Assembly: GCF_019634815.1 (NCBI RefSeq)
Contig: NZ_JAHCAP010000014.1
Span: 20,323 to 84,322 of the forward strand
DNA length: 64,000 bases
Source: Dokdonella sp.
Lineage (GTDB): Bacteria; Pseudomonadota; Gammaproteobacteria; Xanthomonadales; Rhodanobacteraceae
Direction: 5' to 3'
The position numbers and the translations under genes were made by a program. This document shows positions 37,592 to 46,734 of this stretch, one piece after another; position 1 is the first letter of the stretch; every line of letters begins with the position of its first letter. A model generated the notes under the pieces. That model did no database searches, was not told the DNA's origin, and worked only from the letters and a program-made list of their open reading frames with translations.

Positions 37592-39178
37592 ATGACCTAC
37601 GACTACCTCATCGTCGGCGCCGGCTCAGCCGGTTGCACGCTCGCCAATCGCCTGAGCGAAAACCCGGCCAAGCGCGTGCTGCTGCTGGAAGCCGGCGGGC
37701 GCGACTGGCATCCCTTCATCCACATGCCTGCGGGGCTGGGCAAGCTGGTTTCCAACCGTCGCATCAATTGGGACTACCTCACCGAAGCCGAGCCCAATCT
37801 CGAAGGCCGGCGCCTGTGGTGGCCACGCGGCAAGGTGCTCGGCGGATCGAGCTCGATCAACGCGATGTGTTACGTGCGCGGCGTTGCTGCCGACTACGCG
37901 CGCTGGGCCGAGCAGACGGGTGATCCGCGCTGGGGCTGGGACAGCGTGCTGCCGGTGTTCAAGCGCAGCGAAGGCAATGCGGAGGGCGCCGATGCCTGGC
38001 ATGGCGCCGATGGTCCGCTCACGGTGTCGCCGCTGCGCCACCACAACGTGCTGTCGCGGGTTTTCGTCGATGCTGCGTGCGCCGCCGGTTTTGTCGGCAA
38101 CCAGGATTTCAATGCGGGAGCGCAGGATGGTTTCGGCTTCTACGCAGTAACCCAGCGCAACGGTGCGCGCTGCTCGGCCGCGGTGGCCTATCTGCGCCCG
38201 GCGCTTGCGCGCGGCAACCTCGTCGTGCACACCCATGCGCAGGCCACGCGCGTGCTGCTCGACGGCGCGCGTGCGGTCGGTGTCGAGTATCGGCGTGGAG
38301 GGCAGCTCGAACGCGCCGAGGCCGGTTGCGTGATCCTCGCCGGCGGCGCGATCAATTCACCGCAACTGTTGCAGCTTTCGGGGATCGGACCGGCCGACGC
38401 GCTGCGCGGCCACGGCATCGAGGTCGCGCATGAATTGCGCGGCGTCGGCGCCAATTTGCAGGATCATCTCGACATTTGCACCCTGGTCGGTTCGACCCAG
38501 CCGGTGACCTACGACAAGGTCAACGATCTCGCGGTGGCGCTGCGTTTCCTGTTGCGCCGCGATGGCATCGGCACTTCGAATGTCGCCGAGGCCGGCGGTT
38601 TCGTGCGCTCGCGCCTGGCGAGCGACGAGCGCTGCGACCTGCAGTTTCATTTCGTGCCCGCGATGCTCGACAACCACGGCCGCAACCGCCTGCCCGGCAA
38701 TGGTTACACCGTACACGCCTGTTTCCTGCATCCGCACAGTCGCGGCACGATCAGCCTGCTCAGCGCCGATCCGCTGGCGCCACCGGCGATCCGCCCGAAC
38801 TACCTGGGCGATGCCGAAGGCTTCGATCTCAAGATGCTGATCGAAGGGGCACGCATCTCGCGGCACATCCTCGCCCAGGCGCCATTTGATGCCTTCCGTG
38901 GTGCGCCGATCCTTCCCGCGGCGGGCGTGGAGAGCGATGCCGACTTCGAAGCCTTCATCCGGCACAAGGCCGAGACGATCTATCACCCGGTCGGCACCTG
39001 CCGCATGGGCCGCGCCGACGATGACGAGGCCGTGGTCGACAGCGAGCTGCGCGTGCGCGGCATTGACGGCCTGCGCGTGGTCGATGCCTCGGTGATGCCC
39101 GAACTCATCACCGGCAACACCAATGCGCCGACGATCATGATCGCCGAGCGCTCGGCGGATTTGTTGCTGGCTGGGTGA
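37592..39178 (+). CDS. GMC-family FAD oxidoreductase (choline dehydrogenase-like)
   Basis: Flavoenzyme of 528 aa. The FAD site is YLIVGAGSAGCTLANRLSEN with LLLEAGG after it. The GMC signature is seen as GKVLGGSSSINAMCYVRG and the second as GGAINSPQLLQLSGIGP. The catalytic His-Asn region is YHPVGTCRMG and TGNTNAPTIMIAERSADL. It would oxidise an alcohol; the family includes choline and alkanol dehydrogenases, and the substrate is not fixed here. No betaine aldehyde dehydrogenase or transporter lies beside it, which weakens a choline role. Confidence 0.9.
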   Translation: MTYDYLIVGAGSAGCTLANRLSENPAKRVLLLEAGGRDWHPFIHMPAGLGKLVSNRRINWDYLTEAEPNLEGRRLWWPRGKVLGGSSSINAMCYVRGVAADYARWAEQTGDPRWGWDSVLPVFKRSEGNAEGADAWHGADGPLTVSPLRHHNVLSRVFVDAACAAGFVGNQDFNAGAQDGFGFYAVTQRNGARCSAAVAYLRPALARGNLVVHTHAQATRVLLDGARAVGVEYRRGGQLERAEAGCVILAGGAINSPQLLQLSGIGPADALRGHGIEVAHELRGVGANLQDHLDICTLVGSTQPVTYDKVNDLAVALRFLLRRDGIGTSNVAEAGGFVRSRLASDERCDLQFHFVPAMLDNHGRNRLPGNGYTVHACFLHPHSRGTISLLSADPLAPPAIRPNYLGDAEGFDLKMLIEGARISRHILAQAPFDAFRGAPILPAAGVESDADFEAFIRHKAETIYHPVGTCRMGRADDDEAVVDSELRVRGIDGLRVVDASVMPELITGNTNAPTIMIAERSADLLLAG

Positions 39179-39225
39179 CGGCAAGACGAGTCGAATTCCG
39201 ATCGACCCGCCCCCGCGACGCGCAG

Positions 39226-40170
39226 CTACAGCGCGGCGGTCAGCTCAGGCACGAGCTGGAACAGGTCACCGACCAGACCGAAGTCGGCGACCTCGAAGAT
39301 CGGCGCTTCGGCGTCCTTGTTGATCGCGACGATGGTGCCGGCATCCTTGATGCCGGTGAGGTGCTGGATCGCACCGGAAATGCCGATCGCGATGTACAGC
39401 TCGGGTGCGATGATCTTGCCGGTCTGGCCGACCTGCAGGTCGCTGGGCACGTAGCCGGCATCGACCGCGGCGCGCGAGGCGCCCACGGCCGCGCCGAGCT
39501 TGTCGGCCAAGGCGTAAATGATCTTGAACGCATCGGACGAGCCGAGCGCGCGACCACCGGAGACGACCTTGGCGGCGCTTTGCAGGTCGGGGCGATCGCT
39601 CTTGCCACTGCTGAGTTCGACGAAGCGCGTGTGCGTGGGCAGGGCCACGTCGAGCGCGAGCGCCTTGATCGGCGCGGCGCCTGCGCCTTGGCCGGCGGCG
39701 GCATACGAGGCGGTGCGCACGCTGCCGACGAGGATCCGATCGCCGGGTGCGCTCACGGTGATGATGGCGTTGCCGGCATAGATCGGGCGCTTGAAGCTGT
39801 GTGCGCCTTCGACTGCGCAGATGTCCGAGACCTGGGCCACGCCGAGCAGGGCGGCGACGCGTGGCAGCACGTCCTTGCCGAAGGTGGTCGAAGGTGCGAG
39901 CAGGTGGCTGTAGCCGTCCTTCGCCGCTGCGGCGATTTGCGGGGCGTAGATCGCCGCGAGTGCATGCGCATTCTCGCTGCGTGCGATCGTGAGCACGTTC
40001 GAGACGCCATCGATCTGCGCGGCCTGCGCGGCGACGGCAGCTGGGTCCGCGGCGAGCACGAGCACGTCGATTGCTTCGGCGCCGATCTGTTTGGCGCAGC
40101 TCACGCAGCGCGCGGTGCTCGAATTGAGAGTGCCGTCGAGATGTTCGGCGACGATCAGGATCTTGCTCAT
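39226..40170 (-). CDS. etfA: Electron transfer flavoprotein alpha subunit
   Basis: FAD-binding subunit of 314 aa. The C-terminal ETF alpha signature is seen as [20 protein letters not shown], followed by [20 protein letters not shown], and [20 protein letters not shown] precedes it. It accepts electrons from acyl-CoA dehydrogenases such as FadE and passes them to ETF-QO (42434-44071). Its start codon shares one base with the etfB stop (TGATG), implying tight coupling. Confidence 0.97.
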   Translation of the reverse strand: MSKILIVAEHLDGTLNSSTARCVSCAKQIGAEAIDVLVLAADPAAVAAQAAQIDGVSNVLTIARSENAHALAAIYAPQIAAAAKDGYSHLLAPSTTFGKDVLPRVAALLGVAQVSDICAVEGAHSFKRPIYAGNAIITVSAPGDRILVGSVRTASYAAAGQGAGAAPIKALALDVALPTHTRFVELSSGKSDRPDLQSAAKVVSGGRALGSSDAFKIIYALADKLGAAVGASRAAVDAGYVPSDLQVGQTGKIIAPELYIAIGISGAIQHLTGIKDAGTIVAINKDAEAPIFEVADFGLVGDLFQLVPELTAAL

Positions 40171-40916
40171 CACACCAACCCCTTGCTCTTGAGTGCCGAA
40201 ACCAGTTCGGCAACGTCCTTCACCATCACGCCCTTGCTGCGCTTGGCCGGCGGCGCGTAATGGGTGGTCTTCAGATGGTCGCCCGATTCGACAGCGAGGC
40301 TGGCCAGTTCGATCGTCTCGATTGGCTTGGACTTGGCCTTCATGATGTCGGGCAGCTTGATGAAGCGCGGCTCGTTGAGACGCAGGTCGACGGTGATCAC
40401 CGCGGGCAGGTCGACTTCGAGCGTCTCCAGCCCGGCATCGACCTCGCGCGTGACGCGCGCGGCATTGCCGTTGACCTCGACCTTGGAAGCGAAGGTCGCC
40501 TGCGGGCGATCCCACAGCGCGGCGAGCATCTGCCCGGTCTGGTTGCAGTCATCATCGATGGCCTGCTTGCCCAGCAGCACCAGGCCTGGCTGTTCCTTTT
40601 CCACGAGTTTGAGCATCGCGCGTGCGGCGGTCAGCGGCTGGATCGCCTCGGCGGTCACCACATGGATCGCGCGGTTGGCACCCATCGCCAGACCGTTGCG
40701 GATGTGGGCCTGGGCGTCAACCGGGCCGATGGTGACGACCACGACTTCGCTGGCGATGCCCTTCTCGCGCAGCCGCAGCGCTTCTTCGAGTGCGATGTCG
40801 TCGAAGGGATTGGCCGAGAGCTTGACGCCATCGGTGACCACGCCCGAACCATCGGGCTTGACCTGGATGCGCACGTTGAAATCGACGACGCGCTTGTAGC
40901 CGACCAGGATCTTCAT
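40170..40916 (-). CDS. etfB: Electron transfer flavoprotein beta subunit
   Basis: Subunit of 248 aa that binds AMP and docks on dehydrogenases. Family strings are MKILVGYKRVVDFNVRIQVK, NPFDDIALEEALRLREKGIA, LGKQAIDDDCNQTGQMLAAL and the beta signature region VTREVDAGLETLEVDLPAVI with TVDLRLNEPRFIKLPDIMKA. The ATG at 40916 gives the canonical start; the longer frame upstream is not family-like. It is the first gene of the etfBA pair. Confidence 0.97.
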   Translation of the reverse strand: MKILVGYKRVVDFNVRIQVKPDGSGVVTDGVKLSANPFDDIALEEALRLREKGIASEVVVVTIGPVDAQAHIRNGLAMGANRAIHVVTAEAIQPLTAARAMLKLVEKEQPGLVLLGKQAIDDDCNQTGQMLAALWDRPQATFASKVEVNGNAARVTREVDAGLETLEVDLPAVITVDLRLNEPRFIKLPDIMKAKSKPIETIELASLAVESGDHLKTTHYAPPAKRSKGVMVKDVAELVSALKSKGLV

Positions 40917-41036
40917 CGGAGTACGGACCTCGCTGGATGTCGCGCGGCAACGCGGCCGGCGCAAAGAAGCGGGATTTTAGCGGAAAGCGTGTGACCCGTG
41001 CGTTCTGCAACTGCCTGTCCGGCTTGGCAGCGAGAG

Positions 41037-41082
41037 TTTTCCACAGTTGCCGTGGACAAGCCTGTGGACAAGTCGTGGAACA
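41037..41082. promoter_or_regulatory. Cluster of DnaA-box-like 9-mers
   Basis: Within 46 bases there are TTTTCCACA (41037-41045), CGTGGACAA (41051-41059), TGTGGACAA (41063-41071) and CGTGGAACA (41074-41082). On the appropriate strand the first and third each differ from the DnaA box TTATCCACA at one position. They lie in the 262-base gap upstream of etfB and downstream of lplA, where no gene is seen. They could titrate DnaA or regulate etfB. Confidence 0.35.
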
Positions 41083-41178
41083 GAGGCTGACAGCGGGGCC
41101 CTGTGCGGGACAGGGAGCAGTGCGCAGAAATCGACCAGCCCGGCGGGCTGCAGGAGGATCGCCAATTGACGTGATCGC

Positions 41179-41955
41179 TCAGGGCAGCTCGGCGGTCCAC
41201 GATGCGTTGGCGAACTTGCTCGCGGCCAACGTCGATGCGCGTGCAAGTTCATCCTCGCGCAGGTGATCGTCACGCAAACCGTGGCGTTGGCGGAAGGTGT
41301 CGATCATGTGCGCGATGATCGCCTCGCGCGGCAAGCCGGTCTGGCTGCGCAGCGGATCGACGCGCTTGGCCGCGCTCTGCGTGCCCTTGTCGGCGAGTTT
41401 CTCGCGGCCGATGCGCAGCACCTGCAGCATCTTTTGCGCGTCGATGTCGTAGGCCATCGTCACGTGGTGAAGCACCGCATTGCCGCGACGTGCCTGCGCC
41501 GCGCCGGCGATCTTGCCGATGTGCGAGGTGATGTCATTGAGCGGCTGATACCAGGCCATGATGCCCAGTTCGAGCAGGGCCGCGATCACCCAGGCATCCA
41601 TCTGCGCATAGGACTGTTCGAAGGACAGGCCTTCGACCAGCGAAAGCGGCGCATAGACCGAATACGTGATCGTGTTGCCGGGTTCGATGAACATCGCGCC
41701 GCCACCGCTGATGCGGCGCACGACTTCGATTCCGTGCGCCGCGGCATTGGCGGCATCGACCTCGTTGCGCAGCGACTGGAATCGTCCGATCACCACCGCG
41801 GGCCCCGCCCATTCCCAAATGCGCAAGGTGGGTGGTCGCCGACCGGCGGAAACTTCCTCGACCAGCACCTCGTCGAGCGCCATGTGCAGGGCCGGCGCCT
41901 GCGGCACGTCGTGGATCAATTGCCACTCATGCTCGCGCCAGTTCGTGCGGGTCAC
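41179..41955 (-). CDS. lplA: Lipoate-protein ligase A, catalytic domain
   Basis: Lipoate ligase catalytic domain of 258 aa. It attaches lipoate to GcvH and to E2 subunits of 2-oxoacid dehydrogenases through lipoyl-AMP. The motif EVVRRISGGGAMFIEPGNTI matches RRxxGGGxVxHD, and the lipoyl-AMP lysine is in SHIGKIAGAAQARRGNAVLH. It lacks the C-terminal accessory domain of E. coli LplA; that domain is encoded by the gene just upstream (41952-42245), whose stop overlaps this start by 4 bases. Confidence 0.88.
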   Translation of the reverse strand: MTRTNWREHEWQLIHDVPQAPALHMALDEVLVEEVSAGRRPPTLRIWEWAGPAVVIGRFQSLRNEVDAANAAAHGIEVVRRISGGGAMFIEPGNTITYSVYAPLSLVEGLSFEQSYAQMDAWVIAALLELGIMAWYQPLNDITSHIGKIAGAAQARRGNAVLHHVTMAYDIDAQKMLQVLRIGREKLADKGTQSAAKRVDPLRSQTGLPREAIIAHMIDTFRQRHGLRDDHLREDELARASTLAASKFANASWTAELP

Positions 41956-42245
41956 GTGCTGTTCCCGCCATCGATCGCACGGCGCACCGCGATGGCCACC
42001 GCTTCGGCGCTGATGCCGAAAGTCTGCACCGGAGCAGACAGCGCCGGACTCACCCGCATGGCCAGTTCCTCGACGCTGGCCGAGTGCGGCGCACCGAGCA
42101 AGGCGCAGTCGATGTCCGCCAGCGCGCTGTCGGGTTCGAGAAAGAAGTCGCCGCTGACCTGCACCGCTGCGATCTGCCCGTCGCGCAGGTCGAGGTCGAC
42201 GACGACCAGTTTGCCGCCGGGCATCTTGTATTCACCGTGCCGCAT
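41952..42245 (-). CDS. Lipoate-protein ligase accessory subunit (LplB-like)
   Basis: Small protein of 97 aa matching the C-terminal accessory domain of lipoate ligases (MRHGEYKMPGGKLVVVDLDL, VQVSGDFFLEPDSALADIDC). In Thermoplasma this domain is a separate subunit (LplB) that the catalytic subunit needs to adenylate lipoate. Here it is likewise a separate gene, 4 bases overlapping lplA. An ATG at 42263 is also in frame, but 42245 gives the family start. Confidence 0.82.
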   Translation of the reverse strand: MRHGEYKMPGGKLVVVDLDLRDGQIAAVQVSGDFFLEPDSALADIDCALLGAPHSASVEELAMRVSPALSAPVQTFGISAEAVAIAVRRAIDGGNST

Positions 42246-42433
42246 TGATCGAGTGTACGACATTCAAGACGGGATCCTTGCAGTCGGGTGCGAGGTGGCC
42301 GCCGCGATGTCGAAGATGCGGGTGGACGGTCAGCGGCGGGCTCATCACCCTTTACGCGAAATGGCGCCCAAACCAGTCAGGTACGAGCGCCACTGCGGAT
42401 GAAACACGGAGCGATGCCGCTTGCCGATGGCGG

Positions 42434-44071
42434 TCAAAGGTTCTGGTAGTTCGGCCCCGAGCCGCCCTCGGGCGTGACCCAGTTGATGTTTTCGTAAGGA
42501 TCCTTGATGTCGCAGGTCTTGCAGTGCACGCAGTTGGCGGAATTGACCTGCAGGCGCGTGCCGGCCTCGTCCGCGACGATCTCGTAGACGCCAGCCGGGC
42601 AGAAGCGCGTACAGGGGTTCGCATATTCGAGCGTGCAGCGCGTGACGCACAGATCGGTGTCGGCCACCTTGAGATGGATGGGTTGATCCTCGTCGTGTTG
42701 GGTGGCGGCAAAGTAGACGCCGGCCAGGCGGTCGCGCGGCGGCAGTGCACGCTCCACGTAAGCGGGCTGCTGCGGCGAGGGCGCGTTCGGACCCGGATGC
42801 GTGGCCGCGGTCGCGGCGTCGAGCTTTTCCAGCGACGACCAGTCGGCGTGATTGCGCAGCGTCCATGGTGACAGCCCCGCAGTGATCGTCTCCCAGCCGG
42901 CGTTGGCCAGACCCAACCACAGGCCCTTGTGGAAGCCGGGGCGGATGTTGCGCACCTTCCTGAGTTCGCTCACCACCGCCGAGCCGCGCAGCGCGGAATC
43001 CCAGCCTGCGCTCGCGCCGTGCTCGGCAATGTGCTGCGCGGCGAGCATGCCGGAGCGGATCGCCTGATGCGTGCCCTTGATCTTGGGCACGTTCATGAGG
43101 CCCGCGCTGTCGCCGATCAGCATCGCGCCGGGCATCTCCACGCGCGGCAGCGACTGGTAGCCGCCTTCGATCAGCGCACGCGCGCCGGCGCTGATGATGC
43201 TGCCGCCTTCGAGCAGTTCGCGGATCATCGCGTGGTGCTTGAATTGCTGGAAGGCTTCCCACGGCCGGAACAGCGGATCGGCATAGTCGAGACCGACCAC
43301 GAAGCCGATCGCGAGCCGGTCCTGATCGAGCTGATAGAGAAAGCTGCCGCCATAGGTTGCGGAATTGAGCGGCCAACCCAGCGTGTGCATGACCTTGCCG
43401 GTGTCGATGCGGCCAGCGGGCACCTGCCACAGTTCCTTGATGCCGATGCCGTAGGTCTGCGGATCGCAGTCCCTGTCGAGCCGGTATTTGGCGATCAGCT
43501 GCTTGGACAAGGAGCCACGACAGCCTTCGGCGAGCACCGTGACCTTGGCGCGGATGTCGATGCCCTGGGTGTAGCCGGGCTTGTGTGATCCATCCTTGGC
43601 CACGCCCATGTCGCCGATGCGCACGCCGCACACCGCGTCCTTGTCGTCGAACAGGGGCTGCGCCGCGGCAAAGCCGGGATAGATTTCCACGCCCAGCGCC
43701 TCGGCCTGCGGTGCGAGCCAGGCGCACAGCGCGCCGAGCGAGACGATGTAGTTGCCGTGGTTGTGCATCTGCGGCGGCGTCATTGGCGACTTCAGCGCGC
43801 GCGTGGCATCGCGCAGATACCAGAACTCGTCCTTGGCCACCGGCACGCAGATCGAAGGCGGCGCCTTGCCCCAGTCGGGCAGCAGTTCATTGAGCGGCTC
43901 GGGTTCGATCACCGCGCCCGACAGGATCTGCGCGCCCACCGTCGAGGCCTTTTCGATCACGCACACCGACAGTTCGGGCTTGAGCTGCTTGAGTCGGATC
44001 GCCAGCGCCAGTCCGGCCGGTCCCGCGCCGACCGTGACGACGTCGTATTCCATGGTGTCGCGCTCGCTCAT
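42434..44071 (-). CDS. Electron transfer flavoprotein-ubiquinone oxidoreductase
   Basis: ETF-QO of 545 aa, a membrane-associated FAD/4Fe-4S enzyme that moves electrons from ETF to ubiquinone. The FAD site is VVTVGAGPAGLALAIRLKQL; the ubiquinone-domain strings are GTHQAIRSGMLAAQHIAEHG and GAMLIGDSAGLMNVPKIKGT. The C-terminal cluster cysteines lie in CTRFCPAGVYEI and NCVHCKTCDIKDPYENINWV. Two starts are in frame, 44071 (MSERDTMEYD) and 44053. It serves FadE through EtfAB. Confidence 0.96.
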   Translation of the reverse strand: MSERDTMEYDVVTVGAGPAGLALAIRLKQLKPELSVCVIEKASTVGAQILSGAVIEPEPLNELLPDWGKAPPSICVPVAKDEFWYLRDATRALKSPMTPPQMHNHGNYIVSLGALCAWLAPQAEALGVEIYPGFAAAQPLFDDKDAVCGVRIGDMGVAKDGSHKPGYTQGIDIRAKVTVLAEGCRGSLSKQLIAKYRLDRDCDPQTYGIGIKELWQVPAGRIDTGKVMHTLGWPLNSATYGGSFLYQLDQDRLAIGFVVGLDYADPLFRPWEAFQQFKHHAMIRELLEGGSIISAGARALIEGGYQSLPRVEMPGAMLIGDSAGLMNVPKIKGTHQAIRSGMLAAQHIAEHGASAGWDSALRGSAVVSELRKVRNIRPGFHKGLWLGLANAGWETITAGLSPWTLRNHADWSSLEKLDAATAATHPGPNAPSPQQPAYVERALPPRDRLAGVYFAATQHDEDQPIHLKVADTDLCVTRCTLEYANPCTRFCPAGVYEIVADEAGTRLQVNSANCVHCKTCDIKDPYENINWVTPEGGSGPNYQNL

Positions 44072-44186
44072 CGCTGGCTCCGCTGCCGCTGCCTCAATCG
44101 GCGAGATTGTCGGCGTTCGCGGCAGACACGGCAACGTCATGGCAGGCCGTGCATAATCGGTTGCCCCGCAACGACAAGAACCCGCG

Positions 44187-45587
44187 ATGTCCGACTTGCC
44201 CGACGATCGAACCCTGCGCGGAGCCGCCGCGTTCCAGCAACTGCACTGGCTGGCGAGCGGGCGCATCGACAGCGCGACGCTGACTGCGGCCTGCGTGCAG
44301 GCGATCGATGCCGACGCGACGCGGCTCAACGCCTTTCTCGCGCGTGCGCCCGATGCCGGGGCGCAGGCGGCCGACAGCGACGCGCGCCGCCACGATGGCA
44401 GCACCATCGGTCGTCTCGATGGCCTGTGTGTGGCGATCAAGGACAACCTCGACGTGGCCGGTCTGCCGACCAGCGCGGGCTTGGCCACGCGGCGCTCGCG
44501 CCTTGCCGCGACCGATGCCAGCGCGGTCGCGCGCCTGCGCGCAGCGGGCGCGGTGATCCTCGGCAAGACCAATCTCGATGAGGGGGTGCTCGGAACTTCG
44601 AGTCTCAATCCGCATTTCGGTGCCGTGCACAATCCGTGGCGCCTGACGTTGTCGGCGGGAGGGTCTTCCGGCGGATCGGCGGCAGCCGTCGCTGCAGGCC
44701 TGTGCAGCTTTGCATTGGGCAGCGATACGCTCGGCTCGGTGCGCATTCCTGCGAGCCATTGCGGCATCTTCGCGCTCAAGCCCACGCATGGCGAGATTTC
44801 CACACGCGGTCTGGTGCCGGCCGCGCGCCGCCTCGACTGCGTCGGCATCCTCGCGCGCGCCGCCGAGGATCTGGCGATCGTGTTGCAGGTGCTGGCGCGC
44901 CACGATCCGGCCGATCCGCGGTCGCGTCGGCGCCGCGTGCCGTTGGCGATTCCCGACTGGGAACCGGGCCATCTGCGCAGCGCGTTCATCAAGGATCTGC
45001 ACGCGCTCGGTGTCACACCGCAGGTGCAGGCCGTGTTCGATGCCGCGCTCGCGCAACTGGCTGCGCCGCTGGGCCAGCGTGTCGAAGTCGACTTCAGCGA
45101 TTTCGATGTCGGCCAGACGCGTCGCGCCGCACTGCTCATCATGGAAGCGGAAATGGCCGCCGAGTTTGCCGATGATCTGGCACTGGGCGGCGAAGCGGTC
45201 TCACCGCGCCTGCGCGGCATGCTCGACTACGCCGCGCGCAAGTCGGCGGTCGACTATGCACGCGCCGATCGCTTGCTCGATGCGACCGTGCTGCGCGCAC
45301 GCCGCGTGTTTGCCGGCATCGACGTGCTGGTCTTGCCGACCGTCACCGACGGCCCGCAAGCGCTTGATGCGCCCGAGCGCGCAAACGACGCCGACCTCAC
45401 CAGTTTCGCCAGTCTCGCCGGATGTCCCGCGGTGAGCCTGCCGATGGGCAGCTTGCCCGACGGCCGGCCGATCGGCCTGCAGCTGGTCGGTGCGCCGGGC
45501 TCGGATCTGTGCCTGATCGAACTGGCGGCGATCTGCGCGGCCACGCTCGATGCCACGCCGCGCTATCCGGTTGTGACCGCTTCCTGA
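44187..45587 (+). CDS. Amidase-signature family hydrolase
   Basis: Protein of 466 aa with the amidase-signature Ser-cisSer-Lys triad. The Lys is in VAIKDNLDVAG (about 91), the cis-Ser in SAGGSSGGSAAAVAAGL and the nucleophile Ser in GSDTLGSVRIPASHCGIFAL. It resembles allophanate hydrolase and AtzF/GatA-like amidases, but no urea carboxylase or gatBC neighbours are present, so a specific substrate cannot be given. It is transcribed divergently from ETF-QO with a 115-base gap. The extragenic palindrome cluster starts just after its stop. Confidence 0.88.
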   Translation: MSDLPDDRTLRGAAAFQQLHWLASGRIDSATLTAACVQAIDADATRLNAFLARAPDAGAQAADSDARRHDGSTIGRLDGLCVAIKDNLDVAGLPTSAGLATRRSRLAATDASAVARLRAAGAVILGKTNLDEGVLGTSSLNPHFGAVHNPWRLTLSAGGSSGGSAAAVAAGLCSFALGSDTLGSVRIPASHCGIFALKPTHGEISTRGLVPAARRLDCVGILARAAEDLAIVLQVLARHDPADPRSRRRRVPLAIPDWEPGHLRSAFIKDLHALGVTPQVQAVFDAALAQLAAPLGQRVEVDFSDFDVGQTRRAALLIMEAEMAAEFADDLALGGEAVSPRLRGMLDYAARKSAVDYARADRLLDATVLRARRVFAGIDVLVLPTVTDGPQALDAPERANDADLTSFASLAGCPAVSLPMGSLPDGRPIGLQLVGAPGSDLCLIELAAICAATLDATPRYPVVTAS

Positions 45588-45608
45588 CCGGTGCGCGAAA
45601 GGGCCCGA

Positions 45609-45747
45609 GCGGCGGAGCAAGCTCCGCTCTTCGAGGGGGTGGGTTTTTGTAGAGCCGAGCTTGCTCGGCTTGGATGCGCGAAAGCAGCGGAGCACGGCAG
45701 CGGAGCAAGCTCCGCTCTACGAGGCGGGGTGCTTTTGTAGAGCCGAG
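45609..45747. repeat. Extragenic palindrome cluster, left part
   Basis: Two alternating palindromic units are seen. Unit A, GCGGAGCAAGCTCCGC, lies at 45611-45627 (a variant) and 45699-45715. Unit B, AGCCGAGCTTGCTCGGCT, lies at 45651-45670, and its second copy is cut after GAGCCGAG at 45740-45747 by the IS element. Both are flanked by TGTAGAG or CTCTAC, as in REP-type repeats. The cluster resumes at 46939. Confidence 0.85.
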
Positions 45748-45762
45748 ATCCTATGTTCCGTG

Positions 45763-46722
45763 TCAAGCCGCAATGTCGATTCGGTGATCGTTGGCGAAAC
45801 GTTGGGCATCGAAGGATTGCGTGGTTTTGCTGAGGCTCCAGACAATGCGTGCCAGCAGGCGCGCGAGGATGTTGTAGGTGGCGGTGGTGCTCAAGCGGCG
45901 TTGCCGATAGCGCTCGGCCAGTGGCTTGCCCAGCCGATGTCGAGCGAAGGTCATGGCGGCGAGATAGAGCATTTGGCGGAGCGTGGCATCGCCGCGTTTG
46001 GAAAGCACGCGAACACCGACCCTGCGACCGGAGTCATTGGGGCGTGGGTCGAGTCCGGTGCAGGCGACCCATGCGTCGACATGGGCGAGCGGCCAGCGGT
46101 GCAGGTGATGGACGAGGCAGGCGGCGACGACGGGGCCGATGCCCGGCACGCTCATCAGGCGTTTGAACAGGGCGGCCTGTTTGCTGGCGAGCATCTGTGC
46201 CTGGATGCGCTTGTCCACCTGGCGCAAGGCCTGGCGGGCGGCATCCATCAGGGGACGGAATGCTTCGGTCGGGCCATGCGCGGTGAGCGCCTGGCGCAAC
46301 TGCGAGAACGCGCGTTGCAAGGCAGCGCGCTGCTGCTGAAGCACATGTGCCACCTGTTGGGCGTCCGTGCGCGGGACATGGGCGTGCAACTGATCGGCTT
46401 CCTTGGCGACATAGCGGGCGATCACCGCCGCATCCACCCGGTCGGTCTTGCCGCGCCGCCCGATGCCTTTTGCGTAGTGGCGCACATCGCGCGGATTGAG
46501 CACGAACACCGTGTGGTTCGCCGCTTGCGCCAAGCGCACCAGGGTCTCATGGTAGCGGCTGGTGGATTCCGCGCCAATCCGGCTTCCCGCCGGAACCCGC
46601 GTCAGCCAGGCGCGAATCGCCGCGGCCCGGTTGTCGATCGATTCCGTCCCTTCCGCCCCGTAGCGCGCCACCACCAACCGCGCCTTGTCCACATCCACTC
46701 CGAAAATCCCTGCCTGCGACAT
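45763..46722 (-). CDS. IS110-family transposase (bridge-RNA-guided recombinase)
   Basis: Transposase of 319 aa. The N-terminal RuvC-like DEDD domain has D10/D12 (FGVDVDKA), E52 (IGAESTSRYHE) and D94/D97 (GKTDRVDAAVIARY). A central coiled coil follows (about 120-180). The C-terminal Transposase_20 domain has SVPGIGPVVAACLVHHL and the conserved serine S231 in DPRPNDSGRRVG. Family members use RuvC acids and this serine together, guided by a bridge RNA, for cut-and-join recombination. The frame is intact and could be active. Confidence 0.95.
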   Translation of the reverse strand: MSQAGIFGVDVDKARLVVARYGAEGTESIDNRAAAIRAWLTRVPAGSRIGAESTSRYHETLVRLAQAANHTVFVLNPRDVRHYAKGIGRRGKTDRVDAAVIARYVAKEADQLHAHVPRTDAQQVAHVLQQQRAALQRAFSQLRQALTAHGPTEAFRPLMDAARQALRQVDKRIQAQMLASKQAALFKRLMSVPGIGPVVAACLVHHLHRWPLAHVDAWVACTGLDPRPNDSGRRVGVRVLSKRGDATLRQMLYLAAMTFARHRLGKPLAERYRQRRLSTTATYNILARLLARIVWSLSKTTQSFDAQRFANDHRIDIAA

Positions 46723-46734
46723 CGCGATCTCTCC

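Noticed and set aside
42246..42433. Possible small gene between the lipoate-ligase accessory gene and ETF-QO
   Set aside because: Short frames exist, but there is no ribosome-binding site or recognisable product, and I see no repeats or hairpins of note.
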